Source: Tulasnella sp. 424 (Eukaryota > Basidiomycota > Agaricomycetes > Cantharellales > Tulasnellaceae). Taken from it: DNA of 64,000 nt. The position numbers and the translations under genes are program-made. Of this stretch, positions 36,504 through 50,660 are shown one piece after another. The stretch's first letter is position 1. Each line of letters begins with the position of its first letter. Location of the stretch: contig WSUB01000041.1 of assembly GCA_019633425.1 (NCBI GenBank), positions 124,001 to 188,000 on the forward strand, written 5' to 3'. The notes under the pieces are model-generated. The model saw only the letters and a program-made list of their open reading frames with translations, searched no databases and was not told where the DNA came from.

Positions 36504-37559
36504 ACCCCGGATCCAGAACGGATCCTTTCCGTCGCCGACCTTACCGGGGCCGACCCCTTCCAAGTAACAGCCAACACCGAACATAACAGAGAAGGCCTTC
36601 GTCCGGTGGCCGTACAGAATCCCAAGACCGCGCCGGATTGCCGCAGGATGGAGAGACCCGGTCCAGCAGGAGGACCACTCGAGAGCTCTTTGCAACACCC
36701 TCAAGGCTTATCAAACGCACCATAGATAGTGCAGGAGTTGGATGGAGAACGGTGAGACGACACGTTGGGTGGTGAAGTTTATACCGATCTCCGATTTTAC
36801 GTACAATAGACCCTCCACTTCGCCCTGAAGTATCATCCCCAGCCTACCCTCCTCCTCTTGCTCGTCCCAGAATGTGTATATTTGATCAAATTTGAGAGAG
36901 ATCCAGCAGAACTCAGTGGCGTTTCCGTCAGTTTCTGCTCACCTGTTAGTCTTTGCACTTGCCCTTGCCTTCAAAATTGCCTCAGTAATTGTGGAAATCA
37001 AGGTCACCTGAGGCTTGAGAGCCCGACAACTTCGCCTGAAAGCTGAAAGCTCTAGAACTGTTTCTAATACCCCTTTTGCAATGGGGCTACAGAGGTTCGC
37101 TTCGGAAGTTCTGCGGTCGAAACAAGAGCGAAAGGAAAAGTGGAATTAGTCGACGTGAGCCTCGCTAATTACCCTAAGATTTCAACGACCACGTCTTTCA
37201 AAGCCTTCAGTTAATTGTCGTGCGTTGCTGTCGCTCCGATCGAAGGACGCGTCTCTCGGTCATAATACCATCAAGTCACTCTAACTTGCGTATATAGAAA
37301 CGCTCGAGAAAATCTGTCACAGGCGGTACGTCAGCCAGAACACTCGTGTTTCACTGAAGCAGAGAACATGGCTACTTCATTTTCAAAATCGATCGATAAA
37401 TCCATTGATGCACAACAACTCGAACGAAATACAATCGAACCGCGCAAGAAACAGAGCCGCAAATCAATGCGTTACCCGGACTCATCATAACGAATCTGTA
37501 TCCCCAGCCTCGCGGTTGGTCCGCAGCATGCTCTACAAAGCCAGCTCGAGCTCAAGAAA
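36504..37559. other. Convergent spacer before the kinase
   Basis: About 1.05 kb with only short, unconvincing open frames. It presumably includes the kinase 3' UTR. Confidence 0.45.
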
Positions 37560-39532
37560 TCAAGCCTGCCCGTTGGCGCCAGCACCACATAGTCTCCTTT
37601 CTTTCCAACGGTCTAACCAACCAATCACCATCCCCTCTCGTCCTGCTACTATGTCTTGCATAGCAAGGTGCACTTCCTTCATTTCTGGACGATCAGACTC
37701 CGTGTTGTTGGTACAAGCCAGCGCGACAGACCAGGCCAAGACGCCTGCTGACGTGAGACCCGGGGGCATGGTAGGCCGGAGATTCTGAGCAACAAACAAA
37801 TTGTTGTACTCTCTGTGGATGTCTTCCGCATCCTTGACGCGGTCTCCGAATGGTAGATTCTTCATTAGTGCCTAAGCCATTTCATATTTGTCAGAGGGCT
37901 TTCTAGTACGAGAATGCAAGCTGACTTACATGCATGATGCATATACCAAACGACCAGGTATCGGAAGCGAATGTCTTCCTGGTACCCCGATAAGCCTCAG
38001 GGCTTAGGTATGGGCCGCTTCCAACTTTCTTGACGGAATCTCGAGTGGAATCGAGGTGTCTCCTCAGCGAAAATCCAAAATCGCAGAGGAGTGGTTTTAG
38101 GGGATTGCGAGATAGGATTACATTGGCAAGCTTGACATCGCCGTGTACGACAATCCTATCGTGCATATAACTCACGGCACCGGCAATCTGCTCAGCCTTT
38201 TTAAGGAGGTGAAACGTAAGTATCGAGGAAGTCAAGTAATATCCGTACTTACAAAGGCAAGGTGCTGAGCCTCCTCGAATTCAAACAGGGAATTTTTCCA
38301 ATTCCTGCCGTCAGGTATCCAGGGAGATATTAAACCCTTGAAAGTGGCTCCGATCGAACAAGTCCCACAAAATTCTAAGATGTTTGAGTGCGGTACTGGT
38401 GTTTGCAAGAAGCTCCATATTTCGCCCTCTCTCCACAGCTCCTGGATTGAGGTTGCGAAGGTAAGCTTCCTGTCTTGACAGCATCACCCTCACGGATCTC
38501 AGAGAGCTCTTACATTTTGGCCAGTGCGGTGGTCCCTTGGCACCTTCACGGCGAACATCCCGCTCGATTCGGATCTATCTGGAGAGGTCCAAGCATGATG
38601 TATGCTTCCATACGATCCTTGAACTTGTTTTCCCTCCTGGTCTCCCGAGAAGTCGATGTAAATGATCGGGCAGATGGGATTGTCGTCCAGTTCTGCCAGT
38701 AATAGGCCGTTTTCATCGCGGTTCTGGCAAACGTATTGTCCCTGCGGGTTAAAGTGTTACAACGGTGAGTCTCATTATTTTATTTGAGGGTGGAGGAAAT
38801 ATTGATTATTTCGTGCAGACGAAGATCTCACTTACAAATAGAATTTGGGTGTGGACGCCTTTGTAAGCGGACGAAAGCTCTGTTGTGGCTCGCACGACCT
38901 CTTCCTTTTGCTGTTTCAATTCTGTTTTCGGAACCTTGAGCTCTCTCATGTAGGCTTCGGCGAGCTTTTTCGCTTTCCACTGAGTCGAGATACGGATCTG
39001 TTCGTATGTCAGCGGGTGGGGACGAGACCTGCAATTCCTAGTGGCCGTCAACCTACCTTCAAGTCCAAATATCCAGTTTGCAAGTCCGTCCCAAACTCGT
39101 CTACTGCACTGAGAACAGCAAACATAGGTATTCTCCCAAAGATTCCGGACCGGACCTGGGCCTTTCGGGCTCGGAATTGCTCCACCATCCTGATAGACCA
39201 ATATCAGTTATCTGAGCCGAACAAACAGAACAGGCATCGCACTGTCTAGCGTTTGCTTCCATAGCCTCGTCTACGTGTTCTTTGAAGTCATTTCTCGCGA
39301 GTAGCTCTTCTATAGATCGAGCTAGAGGCTCGAACCGCTCCATTCGTTCAATAACCGTGTCAAAAAAGCTGCCACGAGGTTTGTTCAGTCTTTGGTCCAG
39401 ATACTCTTCTATTTCTTTTTCTTCGGCGGTGAGCTGAAGTGTAGATGAAAAGCGGGCAGTCTGGCTACCCTCTTTGGCGGCCGTGGTGCTGGGCATTAGG
39501 GCGGTGTCGGAGCGTTGGGAGACCATGTTCAA
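37560..39532 (-). CDS. Protein kinase with HGD catalytic loop, seven exons, one-base frameshift in exon 5
   Basis: The exons are 39532-39243, 39189-39057, 38997-38836, 38741-38514, 38469-38253, 38196-37930 and 37871-37560. The N-terminal 195 residues are helical and charged, with no known domain. The kinase domain starts near residue 235: Gly loop QGSYGSIHHA, lysine K261 in FAVKV, catalytic loop VVHGDVKLANVI, then CDFGFSL, then GPYLSPEA. An Arg-less HGD loop is usual for expanded basidiomycete TKL-like kinases. Exon 5 has 217 bases, one too many: the frame of LFDRSHFQ must shift at a GGG run (about 38336-38345) to continue as LISPWIPDGRNW. The total is 1609 bases; with one base removed it would give 535 residues. 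Either a sequencing error or an early pseudogene. Confidence 0.75.
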
Positions 39533-40290
39533 TAATTTAGAGGGGGGATCGTAACTTTGGGCTGCTGCTAGTATGAACGCGAGCTCTTCATATACCCAGG
39601 TTCAAAGGACTTACAGGCAATTACTTGAAGAGCGGGGAGGTACCTTTCACATTAGACCCTTCGCGAGACCAAGGGGTACCATTCGGATGCACACATTGGC
39701 ATGGCAACACGTGCTTTTGTGCACTGTGACCATGCCACACGCTCCCTTCACGGATTGCCACGTTATCAGCTCCCGCTTCCATTCCCTTTCAAAATTCGGC
39801 AACGAGGCCTGCTCTCTCACTTTGCAAACGGATTCAGTCGCTCATCTCATCAAAGGGTAAGGTCACGGTGCCCTGTGCATAGATTACTATTTCCCTTTAT
39901 CTCGACTTCCCCGCTCACATCACAGGACACATTGAGAAGATTGCAACAAAACTGCCAAAAAATGGACGTGCACGTCTCTTGTGAACGTGTATACGATACT
40001 CCAGGCCTGCTTTCTTATTGATGGAACACGTTCGCTCTGCAGAACGGAGAAGTCATAAAGACAAATTAACTCTCAGTCCGAGTCTAAGAATAAGACTGAT
40101 ATCTCTAGACGACTGATTTCACATACGCCATAGACTACGATGCTAAAAGTGTCGAACAAACTTCGAATCGAACGTACTTCATGTCTAGTCTTGGAGTGTC
40201 TCCAGCGTTTCCATCGGACAGAGTTTCTTCGATACAGGAAATAACAGGGACCGAATACAATCTGCACCCCCACATGCTACCTTGATCATC
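39533..40290. other. Spacer between the kinase and DGAT2
   Basis: A 758-bp region upstream of the kinase start and downstream of the DGAT2 stop. No gene is seen. Confidence 0.5.
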
Positions 40291-42112
40291 TTAATCAACG
40301 AGCTTGAGCTCACTGAGACATCGATATCAGCAAGCGACCCAATCCAAAGGTAATAATGAGTCTCACCTAGTGCGTTCACGAGCGTATGTGTCCTTGTATG
40401 TATCCCATATTCTCACCAACTCTTCGATGTACTGAGCTTGAACCTGTTCAACGTACTCTTTTGTAGGCTTGTCTGTCTGATTTACCGCTATTGGGCGACC
40501 AACTAGAACGATCCCCCCCGCGTCAGGTTCATGACCGTCAACACAGGTCGCGACGTTGAGACGACGCACCAACGGAGACAATAGGATGTCTGAAAGGCAG
40601 CAGTCCCACATTATACGTGAGAAGTCCTCTTCCATGGAACAGTGGTAACGTAAAGCCGAATATGCGTTGGAACGTCTTTTGCATTTTGTAGATGGTTGTG
40701 CCCTTCTCGTTCGACAGCTGGTCGTAGATCTAAGTCCCATGCGTCATTAGCTCAGGTTTGGAGGTTCTTTCGGAATGGGGCTCACATCATTTTCTCCAAA
40801 GCTGAACACGGGTACCAGAGAAGCCCTGAAAGAAAGTTCCATGAGGCAGGGCTCAGAACCTTCAATCCGCCCGCCTTCGCTCACCCTTGTTGGATCGCAA
40901 CTTTGATGAACCCCAATCTTCTTTTGAGTGTCAGATCTGATGTACATCATCGAGCGTCAATCGTCGCATGTCAGAAACGCTGCCGAACGAGGGCCAACGC
41001 ACCGGCAGTCCCTGGTCTCGCAGCCAAACTCTCCGCGGCGCCTCCAATTACGATGGTGATGGCAGAACCAGGACCAGACGAAAGGATATTGATACATGAT
41101 TTCTTGCTGACAGAGCAGATTCCGAGGGAGAGGAGGAGGTCGCGGTACAGCGGAATGTGGAAGTTACTTGCGAGGGTGAGGAGGTGAGGTTTGATGCCAG
41201 GGAAAGCTTCCGAGAAGCCAGTGCCTAGTGGGTGTGGTAAATATCAGTCTGAGGTAGGGAAGCCTAAATCACTGCTGGCGCACTTTCTGTTGCGAACGTC
41301 GCGAAAGCACCCCTGAACGCGTAGACGAAAGTCAGCGACTATCTGGATGACAACCCGGGGCCGAACGTACATGCCAATGATACCTTCACGTAACGAAGAG
41401 AAAACTTCAGTCTGAGAAGAAGTGCTTCACGAAGAGAGACCTGTGACTGACCATGAGGATGATAACCAAAGACATACGGTCGGTCCGCAGGGAGGTCAAC
41501 CTCCTGCAGTGTCGGAGATGCGTTAGCCGTCTTTCCAAGACAAAAGGTTCAAGCATAACGGCACTTGCCTTGATCAACCTGCGTCGACAAAGTACATCAG
41601 CTTAGCCCTAATGCGACAGCCCGCTGAAGATAACTCACGAAGCAGGATAGTATCCAGCGAACCAACTCCAAGGTCTCAAGGAGCGCATCCACTTGCTCGG
41701 CCGACCTCCTCGATCGGGAGCCTTGTCAATCAAGAACACCCAGCTGATGTACAATATTATCAGCGGCCAGAGTAGTGGCAGCGAGCTGTATAGCGATCCT
41801 AGTGATGAGCTGAGGACCCCTTCGTTTCCCTGAATAGACTCGCTCACCAAAGAAAGAAGAATATGACGAGGCATATAGGCATCATGCACGCCCACGTCGC
41901 TACAGCTAGCGTCTGCAGACGCCTATGCCTCGGAACAGCCAGAATATCCACAGGACTACCAACTCCATCTATCAGCAATCGACGAGGACTCGTTCTCGCT
42001 GACCAACCGCTTACTCGATCTCCCGAACAAAAGTCAGCGGTGTCATTGGACCTGACGCGAATGATGCCCAGCGAGAGCCTGAGCGAGGACCTGAACGAGA
42101 ACCTTCTGCCAT
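40291..42112 (-). CDS. DGA1: Diacylglycerol O-acyltransferase 2 (DGAT2), thirteen exons, 362 aa
   Basis: Makes triacylglycerol from diacylglycerol and acyl-CoA at the ER and lipid droplets. The exons are 42112-42015, 41955-41848, 41785-41639, 41578-41569, 41503-41452, 41383-41371, 41312-41284, 41224-41003, 40936-40885, 40825-40786, 40729-40570, 40502-40367 and 40312-40291. Two are microexons of 10 and 13 nt, and the intron after the 10-nt exon uses a GC donor. Two N-terminal TMs (about residues 45-80) precede the family's hallmark YHPHG (135-139). Then come GFSEAFPGIKPHLLTLASNF, the V-I-G-G-A-A-E-S-L block, SFGEND, and the C-terminus ending ELKLVD. The start MAEGSRSG was chosen because its splice gives FVREIDPVDILAVPRHRR, the usual lead-in. 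The function is firm by family. Confidence 0.93.
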
Positions 42113-42430
42113 CCTCCCAAAAAGAAATGACTGCAGCGCGTAGAAGATGATAAGCTATGAGCGACGCGGGGTGTCGGGTAAAGTGGATGAAGCAGCAGTC
42201 CAGAATGGAACAGCCCGCGAGACGCCGCAAAACGTTTTCACATGACGCACTCTTTGACATCGTCGGCTGTATTTAGCCCGGGTCACCGCTCACGCTCTTT
42301 TTAACCAGCTATCAGCATTGAATTTTCTACAACTAAGACGTATGATGGATGCAAGTAAAATTATACACAAGAACCACTAGGGAAGGGAAGAGGGGACAGC
42401 TTTGAGATCGAGGAACGGAAGGGAACGCGT

Positions 42431-45405
<2,975 letters not shown>

Positions 45406-46920
45406 GGTTGCCGTGAGTGGTTGTAGGAGTAAGAGGGAGAGATGGAGATACGGATGAAGAAGAAATGTCAGTCCTTTTTGTAAGGCGCTGAGTGGTGGAC
45501 AAGGTAGGACGCGTCACCTTCGAAAAGGGTCTGATAGAGTCGAACGAACACCTGAGAATATTCCAGCACCACCACAAACAGCCACTCAGAGGTCCTCTCG
45601 TCGGCGCTGGAAGCTTGCCTTGGATTCCAAAAGCTTGTAATATGGAAAACACCGGCGAAAATCCTCAGTTGCACATCTTTCGTTTATAAGCCTTAATTGA
45701 GATTGGGCGTCGCTCCGCGGTGCTGGGAGACACTTGAAATCGCCCTCCTTCAATTCACAGGGGCAAGGACCTATTTCAGCTCTCTTCAAGTTTGATAATC
45801 CTGTTTTAGTTATCTAGAGAGCTAGCACGAGGATACGCGAAAGTACCGCAGCCTCTTGGGAAGTTCTTCGATTATCTCCGCCCTTCTGGCGGAGCTGTGC
45901 TGTACAAGGGATCGAATACACCCAACATTGGCGTCTCTTCGGATGTAGTAATTTATCTGTCTCTTGACCTGGTGAAGATGGCTGTAACCCCTCAGAACCT
46001 CGAATTTCGGTGGCTTGCCTCAGGCCCCATCACAAGTCTCGACCGGGAGAGGTCTGAGCTAAATTCCATAGCATGCATATTCCACCATTGATGGTAATGG
46101 AAGGAGTAGGCCCTAGCGAAACGGAATGGAACGCCCGACCTCGTAGAGTGGCGTATATTCCACCTCAGACCCCATTGCCCGTGACGCGCTTTCCACATCA
46201 CACTCGGCACGCTTGCTGCCGACCTATGGGACCCTATCGGAACCTATAAAGTGAGTGTGTCACTTTGTCTTGCCTTACTTAACCTGGGGTTTACAGCATC
46301 CTCCACTTCGCCGCAAACCAGCTGCTCGGAGAATGAAAACCATTCGTCATTCGACGGCCAATAATGATTATGCCGAGACAAGAAGTGATTAGTAGTACAG
46401 AGAGTTGGCTGTTTGATAAATCTTGACGTCAATAACTTGATTGTTTTATATATACATCGGGCCGGACAAGCCGTTCGAGCGCGGATCGCGTCAAGTCGCG
46501 TGGCAGGGGGTCGTTCTGAGTAGATCAATCAGCGGATGCGAAGGTTGAGGAGAGTTGGTTTACGAAGTATAAATACAGGCGGGATTAGGAAGTTGAGCGT
46601 CTATCATTGTCGCGATTGATTGAGGAATTAGAAGTTCCCAGTCGCTACGGGCTCGGCGTGTTGCCCGGTGAGAATGTGTCGCACGGGGTCAGCTACGCTT
46701 CTCCTCCAACACCACATCGCAACCGCCTTCCCCGGTTGGACCACCCATGCGAATCAAGCCCTGGCCCTGGCTTCCCGAGTCCATACCTGCCATCTTTTTG
46801 ACTCATTATCGACTGGGGCAAATTTGAACTGGGATTCGCAAAGTTCCATGGGCATTGTTCATCAAACTTCGAACTTCCACCCCTAAATATCGGATTTGGG
46901 ATTTAACCAATTGGGCGACT
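45406..46920. other. Intergenic region upstream of CDC48
   Basis: It contains the CDC48 promoter and 5' UTR on its left side. The rest has no supportable gene and is AT-richer around 46400-46470. Confidence 0.5.
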
Positions 46921-49560
46921 TAATGCAGTGTCCTGCTGTACACATTGGTCCAAACATAGAAGGAGAACCAGCATCCCTGCCGTGGCCCCCTTTGTCAGCA
47001 CCACTCCAGGCGGCGCCGCCGGCCGGGCAGGGTCGAGTGCGACCGAGGAATCGCATTGCAGAGGCGCTTTAAGTTAACCACCTACTTCGGCTGACAGGTA
47101 CACGCCAGCACTTAATCCCTCCCCCTGCCACTCTGCTGTTCATGAATGCTCCAAGGCTAGACCCGACGAGCCAACCACTACTATCAAACTCCATGCATCC
47201 GGTACGATGAAATCCCTAGTACAGCTAGTTTCGACTTGATATTAAAACCCTTAACACGGACTGGCATAGTATCCAAGCCATTCGCCCCAATACCCATCAG
47301 ATACTCGGTCGCTCACAGTCGGAGGAACGAGCCAGGAGACTCTAACATCCCAAGGTTACTTTGAAGGATCCCCCGCTATGTACGACCCAACGAAAGGAAC
47401 GGTTCAGGGCAGGGGATGGACAGGGGATGATGGGTACAACTCCAGCTCAAGCCGATCAAACCCGGTTAGAAAGCGAACTGGCGATACGCTTACGCTCGTC
47501 CGGGCAAACACAACTCTGTCTCATATCAAATCACTGCTGAAGCCTGTTGCTTTCCTTCTTGTTGGTGCCGGGCTTGCCATCGGACACCACGTTTTCAATA
47601 ATTGGGCCGATGGCAGACCAGTGTACGTTTTTTCAAACCCCTCTGACCGGCAAATGACTCACTGTGCGCCCACAGCGGATCCTCTCCATCTGTTCCGTCA
47701 GTATGGGTGTTTCGAGTAGGAACAGCCTTCGCATTTGCCTTCCAAACTATCCTCGCAGCTTGCCTCGGCTTCGTAATCTGCCAACTACTATGGTTCTCCA
47801 CTCGTCGAAATTTCCTCAGCCTTCAAGGTCTGCTCGATTCTTTTGGGCTTTGATGTATACGTATGCTGACCACCCCACTCGTTAGACATCGACACCCTCT
47901 ACCAGGTTGAACGCCGGGACATCGTTTCCACCATTCTATCCAATGCAATTCGACGAGCCCCGCTCTTAGTCGCGATCACACTCTTGTCATTCCTGCTTCC
48001 TATCGCCGCTATCTTCACACCTGCCTCTCTCGGTGTATCGTCATCGACAAATAGCGATCTTGCAGGCCCGTGCGTCGTCACCACCGGGAACTTCTCGGGA
48101 CCTGAGGCGACGGGGCTCCATCAAGGCGGGATTTTTCTCAGCGGTTTTACTCCTACCGTACAAAAGATCGCTGAAGCTGCGTTCTACGGTGGGACCATCG
48201 TACCCCTCCCCGATTACTGTGGACAGAACTGTACCTACTTCTTGACCGTGGACTCGTTTACCTTTTCGTGCCAGACAACAGGTGTTACCCTTCCAGAAGG
48301 CCAGATGGGCACATTCGATCCTCAACACCCAGGGCCCGGCATCCAGACCTTCTGGAACGCCACCCTCACTGGCTCTGAAGCTGATAGCGATCCGACAATG
48401 CCATTCTATCTCGGGTGGGCCACAGGGGGAATGGTCGTTCCATTTGACAGCTCCATCGGGAGCTCAGGCTCCGCATACTGCACTCCCATGCAGGCGCGCT
48501 ACAACTTTCAAGTAAGCCCTCGCGTTACCAATTAGAACCCGTAACGTTCTTCTGACTCTTTTCCTTAGATTCGGAAGTTCAACGGTCTGCAAACGGTTTC
48601 GTACAACATGACGCCAACCGATCCGATGCTCGAAGCCACAACTCACGATCAAAACGGTCAGCAACCTTCAACAAAGGCCATGCAGCTCGGCGCAATGGCT
48701 TTGGCGACTCGAGAACTTTTGCTTGGCGCTCTTTCCGTTCGAACCAACCCGGTCGAAATCGTTTGGGGATTCAACTCGACCGCGCGGGCAGCGTCGTTCC
48801 TCAACATGGGCATGGGTGATATTGCAACATTTGTTTGGGGAGACGTCATCAAAGGGGTCGAGGAGACTGCCGCTAATGTCACAGCGTCCATGCTCAACCT
48901 CGACCTGGGCCTCCAGAACAGCACATGCGCGTACACTCAAACCCAGCTCATCTACGCATACCATCGGCCGAACTTGTGGGCACCATATGGCGTATGCATT
49001 TCATCGCTTCTTAGGTCCTATTCGGCAACGCTAACTAGTCCTCCCTCTCGGTAGATCGCGCTCTTTGTAGTAGCATTGGCCCTCGTATTTGGAGTCGTAG
49101 TGTTTTTGCGCTACAATCCCGACAATCTGACAACATCGTTCGCCGATACCGTCGGAATCACCCGCAACCGTGACCTAGATGCCTTTGCTCGGTTACACGA
49201 CGCCGGCCGCGCTCAGATCGAGCCGCTGCTCCATTCAGTCAAGTTTAGGTTAGGTGACGTGGGCCGGGGTTACATTGGGTACAGCACTTCTGAGAAGTTT
49301 GAACACTGAGAGAGTTAAGTATGGAGGTTGTCATGGGGGAGGGGCACGGGAATTTGCCCCAAGAGGTTTAATTCGCCAATGAGCTCATATATATTTATTT
49401 AAGTCTTAGCATCGAGAACGCTATGTAGTATGTATTATCCACATGTGCGAATAATGCACACCAGTCGTTCGAAAAGGCCATACCTGGCGCTAGTTTACGT
49501 ATGCCCTGCAACAGCGTTGACGTTGTCCCGATTGACAACATGTTAACACTAGAACCAATG
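46921..49560 (+). repeat. Segmental duplication, unit 1 (contains MPF6)
   Basis: Aligns with 50210-53250 at a nearly constant offset of about 3.28 kb, from the promoter (block near 46940 versus 50223) through the gene and 250 bp past its stop (GTCTTAGCATCGAGAACGCT near 49403 versus 53104). Introns are near-identical, so the duplication is recent. Confidence 0.88.
47378..49309 (+). CDS. Membrane protein family copy 6 (MPF6), five exons, 566 aa
   Basis: Exons 47378-47622, 47676-47827 (152 nt), 47886-48511, 48569-48991 and 49055-49309. The N-terminus (MYDPTKGTVQGRGWTGDDGY) is in one exon, unlike copies 1-5. Predicted topology: TM1 about 55-71, ending GHHVFNNWADGRPV; TM2 about 95-118; TM3 about 157-176; ectodomain 180-482; TM4 483-503; cytosolic tail to 566 with NPDNLTTSFADTVGITRN. 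Six ectodomain cysteines (GPCVV, YCGQNC, FSCQT, AYCTPM, STCAY) could form three disulfides. N-x-S/T sites (FWNATL, ANVTAS, QNSTC) fit an outside or lumenal position. A conserved FVWGDVIKGVEETAANVTAS helix precedes TM4. No catalytic motif is seen. Confidence 0.9.
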
Positions 49561-49650
49561 ATACTACCAGATACCCAAAGTGCTCGAGGACTGTAGTAGG
49601 GCACATCTCAGTCAGAAACGCAATGTATTCACAGATGAGGGAGTAATATT

Positions 49651-49977
49651 TTGCAGTGGTTCCTGCTTCGTCGGTCCGGCACCGTACCTGCATTTGTATT
49701 CACGGACCGCAAGGCACGAGGTCAAACCCTTGATCGAGTAATCGTCGACATCGGCAAGCCCGCGACTGGGAGCATCAACCAGTTCAATTATTACGTTGCG
49801 CTGAGTCGAAGGAGGGACTCTGAGAAGGTTTGGCTGCTCCAGCCGTTTGACATGCAGCTATTTACTCAAGGCGTGGATCCCGACCTTGCTGAAGAGGACT
49901 CTATCCGTCTGGAGCGACTGAACGAGGAAACGAGGCGCGCGTATGAAATGGTAAGCGTAATCTTACACTCGCGTTAA
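49651..49977 (+). pseudogene. C-terminal fragment of a PIF1-like helicase (Helitron-type relic)
   Basis: A 108-codon frame holds the last helicase motifs: FVFTDRKARGQTLDRVIVD (a relative of motif V; most family members have QGQT) and NYYVALSRRRDSEKVWLL (motif VI), then FDMQLFTQGVDP and RLERLNEE. These endings are typical of PIF1-like helicases that abound in basidiomycete Helitrons. The upstream motifs, including Walker A, are absent, so this is a stub. It sits between the two MPF6/MPF7 duplication units and may mark the junction. Confidence 0.75.
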
Positions 49978-50660
49978 GAAAGATGCTTCCGAAGGGTAAC
50001 CAGAGTATGCACTGCCTCCCAAAGCGTCATGGTATAGCGTAGATTGCGAAAGAAATGGTTGTATAGTCATCGCCTGGTTCGACTCGGAGCTGGGGGAATG
50101 TGCAGAAACGAGAGCTGCGATTGGCTATTGTTTGTTATCACACCAACCGCGGGAGCATAGAGGAACGGGGTTTACATCTGAAAGCAGGGTTGGCGAGCAA
50201 CCCAACTTGGGGCAGTGTCATGCTGTACACATTGCTCCAAACCTAGAAGGAGAACCGGCGTTCCTGCCGTGGCCCCTCTTTGTCTGCACCATTCAAGGCG
50301 GCGCCGCCGGCCTGGCCGAGTGTGACCGAAGCATCGTGTTGCCGAGGCGCTTTAAGTTAACCACCTACTTCGGCTGACAAGTACACGCCAGCACTTAATT
50401 CCTCCCCTTGCACCTCCGTTGTTCATGAATGTCCCAAGACTAGACCCGACGAGCCAATCACTACTATCAAACTCCATGCATCCGGTACGATGAAATCCCA
50501 AGTACTGCTAGTTTCGACCTGATATTAAAACCCTCAACACGGACTGGCATAGGATCCAAGCCGTTCGTCCCAATACCAACCAGATCCTCGGTCGCTCACA
50601 ATCGGAGAAACGAGGCAGCAGACTCAGACATCCCAAGGTTACTTTGAAGGATCTCCCGCT

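Noticed and set aside
41844..42260. 138-codon frame that would extend DGAT2 upstream
   Set aside because: An intron from 42014 to 41956 gives the family-like lead-in FVREIDPVDILAVPRHRR from a nearby ATG, whereas the unspliced extension has no similarity to DGAT2.
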